NCBI RefSeq assembly: GCF_025244905.1 | Contig: NZ_CP104285.1 | Span: 310,001-374,000 of the forward strand | Direction: 5' to 3' | Length of the DNA stretch: 64,000 nucleotides | From: Enterobacter mori | GTDB taxonomy: Bacteria; Pseudomonadota; Gammaproteobacteria; Enterobacterales; Enterobacteriaceae | Shown here: piece by piece, positions 28,104-37,731 of the stretch | Numbering within the stretch: position 1 is the stretch's first letter | Layout: each line of letters opens with the position of its first letter | The notes under the pieces: generated by a model | The model's database searches: none | Told to the model about the DNA's origin: nothing | The model's input: only the letters and a program-made list of their open reading frames with translations | Program-made: the position numbers and the translations under genes

Positions 28104-30383
28104 ATGTCTTCACGCCCCCCGTTCTTCACCAGCGCCCGCGGTCGCCTGCTGATATTTAACCTGCTGGTGGTGGCGGTAACGCTGATGGTCAGCGGCGTGG
28201 CGGTGCTCGGCTTTCGTCACGCGAGCCAGATCCAGGAACAGGTGCAGCAGCAAACGCTGGATGACATGACCGGCAGCATGAACCTTGCGCGCGACACGGC
28301 CAACGTGGCTACGGCGGCGGTGCGGCTGTCGCAGGTGGTCGGTGCGCTGGAGTACAAAGGCGAAGCTGAACGGCTGAAACAGACGCAGATGGCGCTGCGC
28401 CACTCGCTGGAACAGCTTGCGGATGCGCCTCTGGCGCAGCAGGAACCGGCGCTGGTGGCGCGTATTATTCAAAGAAGCAATGAATTACAGCAGAGCGTGA
28501 CGGAGATGCTTGAGCGCGGGCAGCGACGCCACCTGGAGCGTAACGCGCTGCTCAGCTCGCTCTACCAGAGCCAGAGTTACCTGCGCCATCTGCAGGATAT
28601 CAATCGTCGTTACGACAGCAACGTGCCGGATGCGCAGCAGCTGATGGAAATGGACAGGTTGATCGCTGCTGCCATCGACACCCCTTCGCCGCGCGCGACC
28701 GTTCAGCAGCTTGACGCCGTGACGGCAACATTGCCCTGGCAAACAGCGCAGCCTGTTGTGAACGCTGTCCTGCCCGATTTTAACGTCGAGCTGCATAAAC
28801 TTTCCCCTCTGTCGAAGCAGCTGGAAGAGAGCGATCTGGCGATCAGTTGGTATATGTTCCACATCAAGGCGCTGGTGGCGATCCTCAACAGCGACATCAA
28901 TCAGTATGTAGAACAGGTGGCGAACGCCTCCCGGCTGCGTACCGCCCAGAGCCATCAGGAGCTGCGCTCGATCAGCGTGTTTATCAGCATTTTCGCCGTA
29001 CTGGCGCTGATCATCACCGGGTGCGCCTGCTGGTATATCTACCGCAATCTGGGCTCTAATCTGACGGCTATCTCCAGAGCGATGTCGCGCCTTGCGCACG
29101 GCGAGCAGGATGTTTCGGTGCCCGCGCTGCAGCGGCGCGATGAGCTGGGCGAGCTGGCGCGCGCGTTTAACGTTTTTGCCCGCAACACCGCCTCGCTTGA
29201 GCACACCACGCGTCTGCTGAAAGAGAAAACCACGCAGATGGAGATCGACCGCGTCGAGCGTCAGGGGCTGGAAGAGGCGCTGCTGCATAGCCAGAAGATG
29301 AAGGCCGTCGGACAGCTGACGGGCGGGCTGGCGCATGATTTTAATAACCTGCTGGCGGTGATCATCGGCAGCCTTGAGCTCACCGACACCGAATCAAAAG
29401 ACGCGCCGCGTATTACCCGGGCGCTAAAGGCAGCAGAACGCGGCGCGCTGCTGACCCAGCGCCTGCTGGCGTTTTCCCGCAAGCAATCCCTGACGCCGCA
29501 TGCGGTAGAGATGCTGCCGCTGCTGGAGAACCTCCGGGAACTGATGCGCCACTCTCTGCCTGCCACCCTGACCCTGGAGATTGAAGCGCAATCCCCGGCG
29601 TGGCCCGCGTGGATAGACGTCAGCCAGCTGGAAAACGCCATTATCAACCTGGTAATGAACGCGCGTGATGCGATGGAGGGGCAAAGCGGGGTGATCAAAA
29701 TTCGCACCTGGAACCAGCGCGTGACCCGCAGCGACGGGCGAAGGCAGGATATGGTGGCGCTGGAGGTCATTGACCGCGGCAGCGGGATGTCTCAGGAGGT
29801 GAAATCCCGCGTCTTTGAGCCGTTCTTCACCACCAAACAGACCGGGAGCGGGAGCGGGTTAGGCCTGTCGATGGTCTACGGTTTTGTGCGTCAGTCCGGC
29901 GGTCGCGTGGAGATCGAGAGCGCACCGGGGCAGGGAACAACCGTCCGGCTTCACCTCCCGCGCTCGACGCTTCCCGCCGCTTCCGAGGATGAAGCGCTGT
30001 CTGCCACCGCTACCGTTGAGAACGAGCGGCTGGTACTGGTGCTGGAGGACGAAGCCGATGTCCGTCAGACCCTGTGCGAGCAGCTGCATCAGCTCGGCTA
30101 TCTGACGCTGGAAGCGGATAACGGCGAGCAGGCGCTGAACATGCTGGCGGCATCGCCGGATATTGGCCTGTTTATCAGCGACCTGATGTTGCCGGGAAGC
30201 CTGAGCGGGGCCGAGGTGATTAGCCAGGTGCGCAGTCATTATCCGCAGCTCCCGGTGCTGCTGATCAGCGGCCAGGATTTACGGCCAGCGCATAATCCAC
30301 AGCTGCCGGACGTTCAGTTGTTGCGTAAGCCGTTTACACGTGTGCAGTTGGCGCAGGCGTTGCGGAAGGTGATGCTAATTTGA
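28104..30383 (+). CDS. Hybrid sensor histidine kinase of the sugar locus
   Basis: A 759-aa inner-membrane sensor. TM1 is near residues 13-33, a large mostly helical periplasmic domain follows to about 285, TM2 is near 290-312, then HAMP (about 315-370), HisKA with His411 in GGLAHDFNNLL, HATPase (NLVMNARDAM, DRGSGMS, GSGSGLGLSM), and a C-terminal receiver domain with Asp693 (ISDLMLPG). No HPt domain is visible, so how the phosphoryl group reaches the separate OmpR-type regulator at 21088 is open. It is transcribed divergently from the sugar operon. Confidence 0.92.
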   Translation: MSSRPPFFTSARGRLLIFNLLVVAVTLMVSGVAVLGFRHASQIQEQVQQQTLDDMTGSMNLARDTANVATAAVRLSQVVGALEYKGEAERLKQTQMALRHSLEQLADAPLAQQEPALVARIIQRSNELQQSVTEMLERGQRRHLERNALLSSLYQSQSYLRHLQDINRRYDSNVPDAQQLMEMDRLIAAAIDTPSPRATVQQLDAVTATLPWQTAQPVVNAVLPDFNVELHKLSPLSKQLEESDLAISWYMFHIKALVAILNSDINQYVEQVANASRLRTAQSHQELRSISVFISIFAVLALIITGCACWYIYRNLGSNLTAISRAMSRLAHGEQDVSVPALQRRDELGELARAFNVFARNTASLEHTTRLLKEKTTQMEIDRVERQGLEEALLHSQKMKAVGQLTGGLAHDFNNLLAVIIGSLELTDTESKDAPRITRALKAAERGALLTQRLLAFSRKQSLTPHAVEMLPLLENLRELMRHSLPATLTLEIEAQSPAWPAWIDVSQLENAIINLVMNARDAMEGQSGVIKIRTWNQRVTRSDGRRQDMVALEVIDRGSGMSQEVKSRVFEPFFTTKQTGSGSGLGLSMVYGFVRQSGGRVEIESAPGQGTTVRLHLPRSTLPAASEDEALSATATVENERLVLVLEDEADVRQTLCEQLHQLGYLTLEADNGEQALNMLAASPDIGLFISDLMLPGSLSGAEVISQVRSHYPQLPVLLISGQDLRPAHNPQLPDVQLLRKPFTRVQLAQALRKVMLI

Positions 30384-30452
30384 GATTCCTCCGCTACCCC
30401 CGTTTTCTGCCTTTCATTACCGTAAAGCCAGTTAACCTGCGAGTCTGGCCTT

Positions 30453-30776
30453 ATGAAACGTTACTCAACTGCTCTGTTATTTGGTCTGCTGTCACTCACC
30501 AGCCAACTGGCTCACGCCGATATTGTTGATGATGCTATTGGCAACATTCAACAGGCGATCAACGATGCGTATAACCCCAGCAGCAGTCGTAATGACGATG
30601 ACGACGATCGTTACGATCGAAGCCGTCAAATGGACAGTCGACAGTACGACGACCGCCGTCGGCAGCTTGAAGACAGACGCCAGCGTCTAGACGAGCGTCA
30701 GCGCCAGTTGGATGACGATCGCCGCAGGTTAGAAGAGGATGAGCGCAGGTTAGAAGACGATTACGATCGAGGTTAA
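30453..30776 (+). CDS. yjdP: YjdP family secreted protein, charged repeats
   Basis: A 107-aa protein with a signal peptide (cleaved after QLAHA, about residue 22), then DIVDDAIGNIQQAINDAYNP, and a C-terminal half of Asp/Arg-rich heptad-like repeats (DRRRQLEDRRQRLDERQ...) predicted as one long charged helix. It corresponds to E. coli YjdP at the phn locus. Function unknown; periplasmic location inferred. Confidence 0.88.
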   Translation: MKRYSTALLFGLLSLTSQLAHADIVDDAIGNIQQAINDAYNPSSSRNDDDDDRYDRSRQMDSRQYDDRRRQLEDRRQRLDERQRQLDDDRRRLEEDERRLEDDYDRG

Positions 30777-30789
30777 GTGCGGCCTGTTG

Positions 30790-30825
30790 CCCTCACCCCA
30801 ACCCTCTCCCACGGGAGAGGGAGAA
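30790..30825. repeat. GC-rich palindromic repeat between yjdP and phnP
   Basis: CCCTCACCCC arm and CCCTCTCCC/GGGAGAGGG palindrome in the gap between the convergent ends of yjdP and the phn operon; possibly acts as a terminator. Confidence 0.8.
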
Positions 30826-30828
30826 AAC

Positions 30829-31587
30829 CTAGTCCAACACCAACACCATTCCGTCGTACCCCGCTTCAATGCCGTCGGGCAACGGGTTATCCATCATCCA
30901 CACGTCAAACTGATGGCTGATGTGGGTCAGGATCACCTGCGGGCAGCCAATCGCCTCGTTTAACGCAATCACGGTATTCAAGTCGCAATGGTTGCGCGGT
31001 GTTTCCTCGCGTGGCTCATGGCTGCAGTCGATAATCATCGCCTGTGGCTGGTTGTTGAGCAGGAACTTCACCGTTTTCTCCGGCAGTCCGGCGGTGTCGG
31101 ACAGCCAGGCCACGCGGCTATGGGCCGATTCCAGCAAATACCCGAAGGTCAGTTTCGAATGGTTGAGCGGCAGCGGCGTGACCCGCAGACCCTGGAGCTC
31201 AAACATCACAAACGGCTCAACCGTATGGCTGAAATCCAGAATCCCCGAGTGCTTAAACAGGTCGTCACAGCCCGCTTCGTCCGGCGGACCGTAGACCGGG
31301 ATCGTCGCGCCCACGCCCCAGCGCAGGGGGAACAGCCCCTGAACGTGATCCATATGATAATGCGTCAGCAAAAACTGCTGAAAGCTGCCCGCGGGCCAGT
31401 CGTCCATCAGGTGCGGAATACCCGCGTCCAGTAGCGTCACCGCATCGTTGAATTTGACCACCGCGCTGCACGGGCGACGGCGATAGTTGTCCTGCAGACG
31501 CGCCCGGCGACATGCCGCGCAGTCGCAGCCAAAGACCGGGACCAGCTGGGCACCGCCGGTTCCGGTCAGCGTGATGGTCAGACTCAT
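30829..31587 (-). CDS. phnP: Phosphoribosyl 1,2-cyclic phosphate phosphodiesterase PhnP
   Basis: A 252-aa metallo-beta-lactamase-fold enzyme that opens the cyclic phosphate made by C-P lyase, giving ribose 1,5-bisphosphate. Motifs: [11 protein letters not shown] (metal site), structural-zinc Cys segment [12 protein letters not shown] near residue 19-30, and the later DCSHEP and LTHISH ligands. Last gene of the phn operon. Confidence 0.95.
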   Translation of the reverse strand: MSLTITLTGTGGAQLVPVFGCDCAACRRARLQDNYRRRPCSAVVKFNDAVTLLDAGIPHLMDDWPAGSFQQFLLTHYHMDHVQGLFPLRWGVGATIPVYGPPDEAGCDDLFKHSGILDFSHTVEPFVMFELQGLRVTPLPLNHSKLTFGYLLESAHSRVAWLSDTAGLPEKTVKFLLNNQPQAMIIDCSHEPREETPRNHCDLNTVIALNEAIGCPQVILTHISHQFDVWMMDNPLPDGIEAGYDGMVLVLD

Positions 31588-31596
31588 AACGCACCT

Positions 31597-32031
31597 CTAC
31601 AGCGGTTTGGTGAATCGAAAATGGCTCTGCGTATACCCTTCACGGACGTAAAAACGGTGGGCATCAGTGCGCTTTACGCTGGTGGAGAGCTCCGTTAGCT
31701 CGGCACCCGCCTGGCGAGCGATCGCTTCCGCCCATGCCAGAAGCTGGCTGCCCACCTTTAGCCCGCGCGCCTGCGGCATCACCACCAGTTCCTGGATCTC
31801 GCCGATCCAGCGTGCGTGATGGAGATGAAACTGCATGTGCAGACCGATCATACCGATGACCTGCCCGTCCAGTTCGGCAAGCTGGTAGCGCATGTTGTGA
31901 TCCTGCAGGTTGGCAAGGTAGCCCGCGTGAAACGCCTGATGATCGAATTCTGCCTGCTTAAGTTCGCAGATGAGGGCGTAAACACTCTGCGCATCGTCGG
32001 CGGTAGCGGGGCGAAGCTGGCAGTCAGGCAT
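31597..32031 (-). CDS. phnO: Aminoalkylphosphonate N-acetyltransferase PhnO
   Basis: A 144-aa GNAT-fold acetyltransferase with the acetyl-CoA motif [19 protein letters not shown]. It acetylates aminoalkylphosphonates so they can enter the C-P lyase route. It overlaps phnN by 8 bp. Confidence 0.93.
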   Translation of the reverse strand: MPDCQLRPATADDAQSVYALICELKQAEFDHQAFHAGYLANLQDHNMRYQLAELDGQVIGMIGLHMQFHLHHARWIGEIQELVVMPQARGLKVGSQLLAWAEAIARQAGAELTELSTSVKRTDAHRFYVREGYTQSHFRFTKPL

Positions 32032-32572
32032 GCTGTTTCTCCTTCTGGCGGATCAGCGTTAAAAAGATCTCGACTGACTGTAGCAAACTTCCGTCGTTAT
32101 TGAGGACGTGGCAGCCCGACGGAGTGTAGCGCGCCGCACGTTCCAGGCGCTGGTCTATCTCTTTTGCGCTTTCGCGGCCACGATTTTGCAGGCGGTTACG
32201 CAGGATCTCCGGCGAAACCTCTAAACAGACCGGCAGCAGGGCCGCTTCATATCGGGAACGCGCCTGCGGCAGATGCGCGCGCGAGCCGTTAACCAGCACG
32301 TCAAAACCCGCGTGCAGCCAGAGGTCGATTTCGATGCCCACGCCATAGTAAAAGCCGTTGGCGTGCCAGCTCAGCGCCAGCAGATTTTGCCCGGCGCGGG
32401 TAAAAAACTCCTGCTCGCTCAGGGCGATATGATTTTCACTTCCGGCGTTGGCCGCGCGGGTGATGTACCTGTGCGCGACCAACAGTCGCGCGTGTTCCTG
32501 CTGCCGCAGCGCCGACAGCAGGCTGTCTTTTCCGGAGCCGGACGGCCCCATTAACCAGATGAGTCTTCCCAT
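32024..32572 (-). CDS. phnN: Ribose 1,5-bisphosphate phosphokinase PhnN
   Basis: A 182-aa P-loop kinase (Walker [10 protein letters not shown], residues 9-17) that converts ribose 1,5-bisphosphate to PRPP, returning the product of C-P lyase to nucleotide metabolism. Its start overlaps the phnM stop by one base. Confidence 0.95.
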   Translation of the reverse strand: MGRLIWLMGPSGSGKDSLLSALRQQEHARLLVAHRYITRAANAGSENHIALSEQEFFTRAGQNLLALSWHANGFYYGVGIEIDLWLHAGFDVLVNGSRAHLPQARSRYEAALLPVCLEVSPEILRNRLQNRGRESAKEIDQRLERAARYTPSGCHVLNNDGSLLQSVEIFLTLIRQKEKQHA

Positions 32573-33708
32573 CAGAACACCCTTTTTCCCTGACGCCAGA
32601 CGTGGTCGATATGAACGTGTTCGCCCTTGCGGTGGGCCAGCACCAGGTCCGCGCGTTTACCCTCGGCGATTTCCCCGCGATCCTGAAGATTGAGCGCGGT
32701 GGCCGGGTTTTTCGTCACCAGGCGAATCGCCTGCGGCAGCGTGAAGCTGTTGCCTTCGTCGTCGGCCACCCGAAACGCCGCGTCCAGCAGGCTGGCGGGG
32801 TAGTAGTCGGACGAGAGAATATCCAGCAGGCCGAGCGAGGCAAGCTTACTTGCCGCGACGTTGCCGGAGTGCGAGCCGCCGCGCACGATGTTCGGTGCGC
32901 CCATCAGCACGTTCATGCCGTGCCTGCGGGAGGCTTCCGCCGCCTCGAGCGTGGTGGGAAATTCGGCGATCACGCTGCCAAGCTGGTGGGATTCACGCAC
33001 GTGATCGTGCGTGGCGTCGTCATGGCTGGCCAGCGCGATGTTGCGGTCCCGGCACATCGCGGCAATCTTGAGGCGGTTAGGCTGCGACCACTGAGCTGCC
33101 AACGCCAGCTGCTCTTCTTCATAGCGCGCCATCTCCGCATCACTGAGCGAGTATTTGCCCTGATAGTATTCGCGATACTTTTCAATGTTGGCGAACTGAC
33201 GCTGCCCCGGCGAGTGGTCCATCAGGGAGACCAGAGAGACTGGCTCGCGCCCGACCAGTTTTTTAAACAATGGCAGGGTCGTGTGGTGCGGTAGCTCGCA
33301 GCGCAGATGCAGACGGTGCTCGGCGCGGTTGAGGCCGCGCTTTTGGGTCTCCTCCACGGCGTTGATCATCTTCTCCAGGTTCTCCAGACGATCGCCGCCG
33401 TCGCGCACGTCGCCAATCGCCACTGCGTCCAGCACCGTAGTGATGCCGCTGGCGACCATCAGCGCGTCGTGGCTGCTCATCGCCGAATGGGCGGGCCAGT
33501 CCACCTTCGGGCGCGGGGTGAAGAATTTGTCCAGATTATCGGTATGCAGTTCGATCAGCCCCGGCAGCAGCCAGCCGCTTTCGCCGTCCATCGCCGCCGG
33601 TGAGCGGCTCTGGGTTTCGGCAAAGGCGCGAATAACGCCTTCATTGACTTCAACCGAGCCATCAACGACTTCATTTTCCAGCACCAGTCTGACGTTATTG
33701 ATAATCAT
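32572..33708 (-). CDS. phnM: RPnTP hydrolase PhnM
   Basis: A 378-aa amidohydrolase-family protein ([16 protein letters not shown] metal motif near residue 54, SHDDAT near 227) that releases pyrophosphate from alpha-D-ribose 1-methylphosphonate 5-triphosphate. Same length as E. coli PhnM. Its start overlaps the phnL stop (ATGA). Confidence 0.96.
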   Translation of the reverse strand: MIINNVRLVLENEVVDGSVEVNEGVIRAFAETQSRSPAAMDGESGWLLPGLIELHTDNLDKFFTPRPKVDWPAHSAMSSHDALMVASGITTVLDAVAIGDVRDGGDRLENLEKMINAVEETQKRGLNRAEHRLHLRCELPHHTTLPLFKKLVGREPVSLVSLMDHSPGQRQFANIEKYREYYQGKYSLSDAEMARYEEEQLALAAQWSQPNRLKIAAMCRDRNIALASHDDATHDHVRESHQLGSVIAEFPTTLEAAEASRRHGMNVLMGAPNIVRGGSHSGNVAASKLASLGLLDILSSDYYPASLLDAAFRVADDEGNSFTLPQAIRLVTKNPATALNLQDRGEIAEGKRADLVLAHRKGEHVHIDHVWRQGKRVF

Positions 33709-34385
33709 GCGTTTGTCCCCATTGGGTGCAGCCTGTCCGCGACGCGGGTGCGAACGGTCTCGTCGTGGAAGATCCCGACGATCGCCGCCCCGCGCGCTTT
33801 GGCCTGTTCGATCAGTTCCACCACGGCCGCGCTGTTTTTATCGTCAAGCGAGGCGGTAGGTTCATCCAGAAGTAAAATCGGGTAGTCGACGATAAAGCCG
33901 CGGGCGATATTGACGCGCTGCTGCTCGCCGCCGGAAAAGGTCGACGGGGCGAGGTGCCACAGGCGCTCCGGCACGTTCAGGCGTGTCAGCAGGTCGGCGG
34001 CTTTGGCGGCGCAGGTCTCGCGCGGCACGCCGAGATCCAGCAGCGGCTGCATCACCACGTCCAGGGCGGAGATCCGCGGGATCACCCGCAGAAACTGGCT
34101 CACCCAGCCGATCGTCGTACGGCGCACTTCCAGCACTTTACGCGCGGGGGCCTGAACCAGATCGACCCACTCATCGTTGTGGCGAATGTGAATATGGCCT
34201 TCGTCCGGGAGGTAGTTAGCGTACAGGGAGCGCAGCAGGGTGGATTTTCCGCTGCCGGAGTGGCCGTGCAGCACCACGCATTCGCCGCGATTAACCTCCA
34301 GAGAGGCATTTTGCAGCACCGGCAGGCGCACGCCGTTTTGCTGGTGGAGCACAAAGGTCTTACTTACGTTTTGTACGTGGATCAT
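33705..34385 (-). CDS. phnL: C-P lyase complex ABC-type protein PhnL
   Basis: A 226-aa ATPase with Walker [10 protein letters not shown], signature [13 protein letters not shown] and Walker [13 protein letters not shown]. It associates with the PhnGHIJK core rather than a membrane permease. The start at 34385 matches the family; the frame upstream to 34490 is translation of a REP element. Confidence 0.95.
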   Translation of the reverse strand: MIHVQNVSKTFVLHQQNGVRLPVLQNASLEVNRGECVVLHGHSGSGKSTLLRSLYANYLPDEGHIHIRHNDEWVDLVQAPARKVLEVRRTTIGWVSQFLRVIPRISALDVVMQPLLDLGVPRETCAAKAADLLTRLNVPERLWHLAPSTFSGGEQQRVNIARGFIVDYPILLLDEPTASLDDKNSAAVVELIEQAKARGAAIVGIFHDETVRTRVADRLHPMGTNA

Positions 34386-34406
34386 GTTGGCCTCGTGGGG
34401 ATTTCT

Positions 34407-34483
34407 TGCCGGGTGGCGGCTACGCCTTACCCGACCTACAGGTGCGCTATTCGTAGGCCGGGTAAGCGCAGCGCCACCCGGCA
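34407..34483. repeat. REP pair between phnK and phnL
   Basis: Two inverted REP units inside the otherwise overlapping phn operon; the only wide gap (107 bp) between phnE and phnP. Confidence 0.85.
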
Positions 34484-34492
34484 ATAGCACCC

Positions 34493-35248
34493 TCAGTTCT
34501 GCAACACGGACGACACCAGAAGCTGGGTGTACGGATGGTGCGGATCGTCGAGCACGCGGTCGGTTAATCCACTTTCCACCACCTGACCCTGCTTCATCAC
34601 CAGCAGGCGGTCCGCCAGCAGGCGCGCAACGCCCAGATCGTGGGTGACAATCACCACCGCCAGGTTCAGCTCCACCACCAGACCGCGCAGCAGATCGAGC
34701 AGGCGCGCCTGCACGGAGACGTCCAGCCCGCCGGTGGGTTCATCCATAAACACCAGCTTCGGGTGGGTGACCAGGTTGCGCGCAATCTGCAGGCGCTGCT
34801 GCATCCCACCGGAGAAGGTCGTCGGCAGGTCGTCGATGCGCGAGGCGGGGATTTCAACTTCCTCCAGCCAGTGCTGGGCGGTGGCGCGGATGTTGCCGTA
34901 GTGGCGCGCGCCGGTGGCCATCAGGCGTTCGCCGATGTTGCCTCCCGCCGAGACCTGACGGCGCAGGCCTTCCATAGGGTGTTGATGCACCACGCCCCAC
35001 TCGGTGCGCAGCAGGCGGCGGCGCTCGGCCTCGCTTATGCCGTAGAGGGAGCGCCCCTGATACAGGATCTCGCCGTGTTGCGGCGTCAGGCGCGCGGAGA
35101 TGGACTTCAGCAGGGTGGTTTTGCCGGAGCCGGACTCGCCGACGATCCCCAGCACTTCGCCCGGCCATAGCTCGAACGACACGTCGCTAAAGCCTTTGCC
35201 CGGCGCATAAAGGTGAGTCAGGTGATTAACCGAAAGCAGCGGTTTCAT
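34493..35248 (-). CDS. phnK: C-P lyase complex ABC-type protein PhnK
   Basis: A 251-aa ATPase: Walker [10 protein letters not shown], signature [14 protein letters not shown], Walker [14 protein letters not shown]. It binds the PhnGHIJ core. The start at 35248 overlaps the phnJ stop (ATGA); the frame upstream of it is antisense-like noise. Confidence 0.95.
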   Translation of the reverse strand: MKPLLSVNHLTHLYAPGKGFSDVSFELWPGEVLGIVGESGSGKTTLLKSISARLTPQHGEILYQGRSLYGISEAERRRLLRTEWGVVHQHPMEGLRRQVSAGGNIGERLMATGARHYGNIRATAQHWLEEVEIPASRIDDLPTTFSGGMQQRLQIARNLVTHPKLVFMDEPTGGLDVSVQARLLDLLRGLVVELNLAVVIVTHDLGVARLLADRLLVMKQGQVVESGLTDRVLDDPHHPYTQLLVSSVLQN

Positions 35249-36090
35249 TGGCCGTTCGCCTCGCTCTGTTGGCGGCAGTAATCGGTGTCGGAGCAGACAA
35301 ACATCCGTTTGCCCGTGTCGTCCAGCACCACTTCGTCCAGATAGCTGTGTTTGGATCCGCAGATGGCGCACGGCTCGTCCCACTCCTGCACCGTAAACGG
35401 GTGATCGTCGAAATCCAGGCTTTCGACACGCGTGTAGGGCGGGACGGCGTAGATGCGTTTTTCACGTCCGGCACCGAACAGCTGCAGGGCGGGCATCATG
35501 TCCATCTTCGGGTTATCGAATTTCGGGATCGGCGACGGGTCCATCACGTAGCGCCCGTTCACCTTCACCGGATAGGCGTAGGTGGTGGCGATATGGCCGA
35601 AGCGGGCGATATCCTCATACAGTTTGACCTGCATGATCCCGTACTCTTCCAGCGCGTGCAGGATGCGGGTTTCGGTTTCGCGCGGCTCGATAAAGCGCAG
35701 CGGCTCCGGGATCGGCACCTGGAAAATCAAAATCTGATCTTCAGCCAGCGGGGTTTCCGGAATGCGGTGACGGGTCTGGATCAGCGTCGCGTCTTCGGTT
35801 TTTTCAGTGGTATTAACGCCGGTTACGCGCTGGAAGAAGCTGCGGATCGACACGGCGTTGGTGGTGTCGTCGGCGCCCTGGTCGATGACCTTCAGCACGT
35901 CCGCTTCGCCGATCACGCTGGCGGTGATCTGAATACCGCCCGTGCCCCAGCCGTAGGGCATCGGCATTTCGCGGCCGCCGAACGGCACCTGATAGCCCGG
36001 AATGGCCACCGCTTTAAGTATCGCGCGGCGGATCATACGTTTGGTTTGCTCATCCAGATAGGCAAAGTTGTAGCCGCTTAAGTTAGCCAT
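35245..36090 (-). CDS. phnJ: Carbon-phosphorus lyase PhnJ
   Basis: A 281-aa radical-SAM enzyme cleaving the C-P bond of ribosyl methylphosphonate triphosphate derivatives. The unusual cluster cysteines are seen in CAICGSKHS and further on in CSDTDYC. It is the catalytic subunit of the PhnGHIJ complex and is nearly identical to E. coli PhnJ. It overlaps phnI by 8 bp. Confidence 0.97.
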   Translation of the reverse strand: MANLSGYNFAYLDEQTKRMIRRAILKAVAIPGYQVPFGGREMPMPYGWGTGGIQITASVIGEADVLKVIDQGADDTTNAVSIRSFFQRVTGVNTTEKTEDATLIQTRHRIPETPLAEDQILIFQVPIPEPLRFIEPRETETRILHALEEYGIMQVKLYEDIARFGHIATTYAYPVKVNGRYVMDPSPIPKFDNPKMDMMPALQLFGAGREKRIYAVPPYTRVESLDFDDHPFTVQEWDEPCAICGSKHSYLDEVVLDDTGKRMFVCSDTDYCRQQSEANGQ

Positions 36091-37147
36091 TGTCGCGCTC
36101 CCGTTGCAGGCGTTTCAGCAGTTCCAGTTCGGCCTGGAAATCGACGTAGTGCGGCAGCTTGAGGTGCGAGACAAAACCGGCGGCCTCAACGTTATCCGCG
36201 TGGGCCAGCACGAACTCTTCGTCCTGCGCCGGGCCTGCAATGTGCTCGCCGTAGTCCGGTGCCTGCAGGGCACGGTCGACCAGCGCCATCGCCATGGCCT
36301 TGCGCTCGCCGAGGCCGAACACCAGCCCGTAGCCGCGGGTAAAGTGCGGGTCTTCATTTTCGGGCGCGACAAATCCGTTGACCATTTCGCATTCGGTCAT
36401 CAGCAGTTCACCGACGTTTACGGCAAAACCCAGCTCTTCCGGCACGATTTCGACGTCGATGTAGCCGCTGCGAATTTCGGCTGCAAACGGGTGGTTGCGC
36501 CCGTAGCCGCGCTGGGTGGAGTAGGCCAGCGCCAGCAGATAGCCTTCGTCGCCGCGCATCAGCTGCTGCAGGCGGGACGATCTAGAGCACGGGTAAACCG
36601 GTGGCGTGCGGGTGATGTCATCCGGCTGCGCGCCAGAATCTTCCTCCGCCTTCGCCAGACCCTGTTTCGCCAGCAGGCTGAAGACGTGCGGAGACGGTTC
36701 CTGTTCAGCGTCGGAAGGGCTGAGCGGCGGCGCTTCGCCGTTCGCCAGCAGGGTAAAATCCAGCAGGCGATGAGTGTAGTCATAGGTGGGGCCCAGCAGT
36801 TGGCCGCCGGGGATGTCCTTATAAACGGCAGAAATGCGGCGCTCCAGGCGCATCTGTGCCGTTTTCAACGGCTCGCTGACTGCCAGTTTGGCAAGCGTGG
36901 TGCGGTAGGCGCGCAGCAGAAAGATGGCTTCCACGTTATCGCCGCTGGCCTGCTTCAGCGCCAGCGCCGCCAGCTCGCGGTCGGCGATACCGCCTTCGGT
37001 CATCACGCGGTCAACGGCGAGATTAAGCTGCTGCTCAATCTGGGCGACGCTCAGCTCGGGGAGCCGTTCATCGCCCCGTCGTCTGTGCGCCTGTAGCGCA
37101 TGGGCGGCGGCGATGGCCTTCTCGCCCCCTTTGACGGCAACGTACAT
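36083..37147 (-). CDS. phnI: RPnTP synthase subunit PhnI
   Basis: A 354-aa core-complex subunit, alone a nucleosidase; with PhnGHL it attaches phosphonate to ribose triphosphate. The ATG at 37147 matches the E. coli start ([12 protein letters not shown]) and length; a GTG six bases upstream is possible. The start overlaps the phnH stop by one base. Confidence 0.95.
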   Translation of the reverse strand: MYVAVKGGEKAIAAAHALQAHRRRGDERLPELSVAQIEQQLNLAVDRVMTEGGIADRELAALALKQASGDNVEAIFLLRAYRTTLAKLAVSEPLKTAQMRLERRISAVYKDIPGGQLLGPTYDYTHRLLDFTLLANGEAPPLSPSDAEQEPSPHVFSLLAKQGLAKAEEDSGAQPDDITRTPPVYPCSRSSRLQQLMRGDEGYLLALAYSTQRGYGRNHPFAAEIRSGYIDVEIVPEELGFAVNVGELLMTECEMVNGFVAPENEDPHFTRGYGLVFGLGERKAMAMALVDRALQAPDYGEHIAGPAQDEEFVLAHADNVEAAGFVSHLKLPHYVDFQAELELLKRLQRERDNG

Positions 37148-37731
37148 CAGCACACCTCCACGTGGGTGGTCCGCGGGATTGCCAGCAGGCGCTCGCCGCA
37201 GGTCAGGATGAGGTCAATGCCCAGCGGGAACGGGTGCGGGCGCTCGGTCAGTTCGTGAATGATGCACTCCGGCAACTGCGGCGCGACCATGCGCTCGTCG
37301 GCGATGCCTGCGCCCGTCAGGCGCAGCATGCGGCCGCCGCTCAGGCTGGAGACCTGCAAAATCAGCGTGGCGCTGGTCTCCGGGGCGACGGCGCTGCCTT
37401 CGCTCAGGGCGTTGAGCTGTTCATGGCTGATTTGCTCATCGGCCACGGCAAAAACTGCCTGCTGGGGCTGATCGACCAGCGGGGCGCTGGTGTGAAAACG
37501 CAGGTTCTGGCTGGCGATATCGTTCGACAGCGCGCCCGAAAGCCATACCGGGGTATCGTTGTCGGCAAGGGTCAGCAGCACGCTGGTGGTCGCCAGATTC
37601 AGCGGCAGCCAGCCCTGTGAAAGCTGGTGCAGTGAGACGATCACGCCCGGCTCGCTCATGGCCTTCAGCAGGCGACGAAAACTGTGTTGGGCATCCTGGA
37701 CGGCCAGGGTAAAAGCAGGTTGAAGCGTCAT
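37147..37731 (-). CDS. phnH: C-P lyase core subunit PhnH
   Basis: A 194-aa subunit of the PhnGHIJ complex with the PLP-transferase-like fold known for E. coli PhnH but no catalytic residues. Family motif: [17 protein letters not shown] near the N-terminus. It overlaps phnG by 4 bp. Confidence 0.95.
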   Translation of the reverse strand: MTLQPAFTLAVQDAQHSFRRLLKAMSEPGVIVSLHQLSQGWLPLNLATTSVLLTLADNDTPVWLSGALSNDIASQNLRFHTSAPLVDQPQQAVFAVADEQISHEQLNALSEGSAVAPETSATLILQVSSLSGGRMLRLTGAGIADERMVAPQLPECIIHELTERPHPFPLGIDLILTCGERLLAIPRTTHVEVC

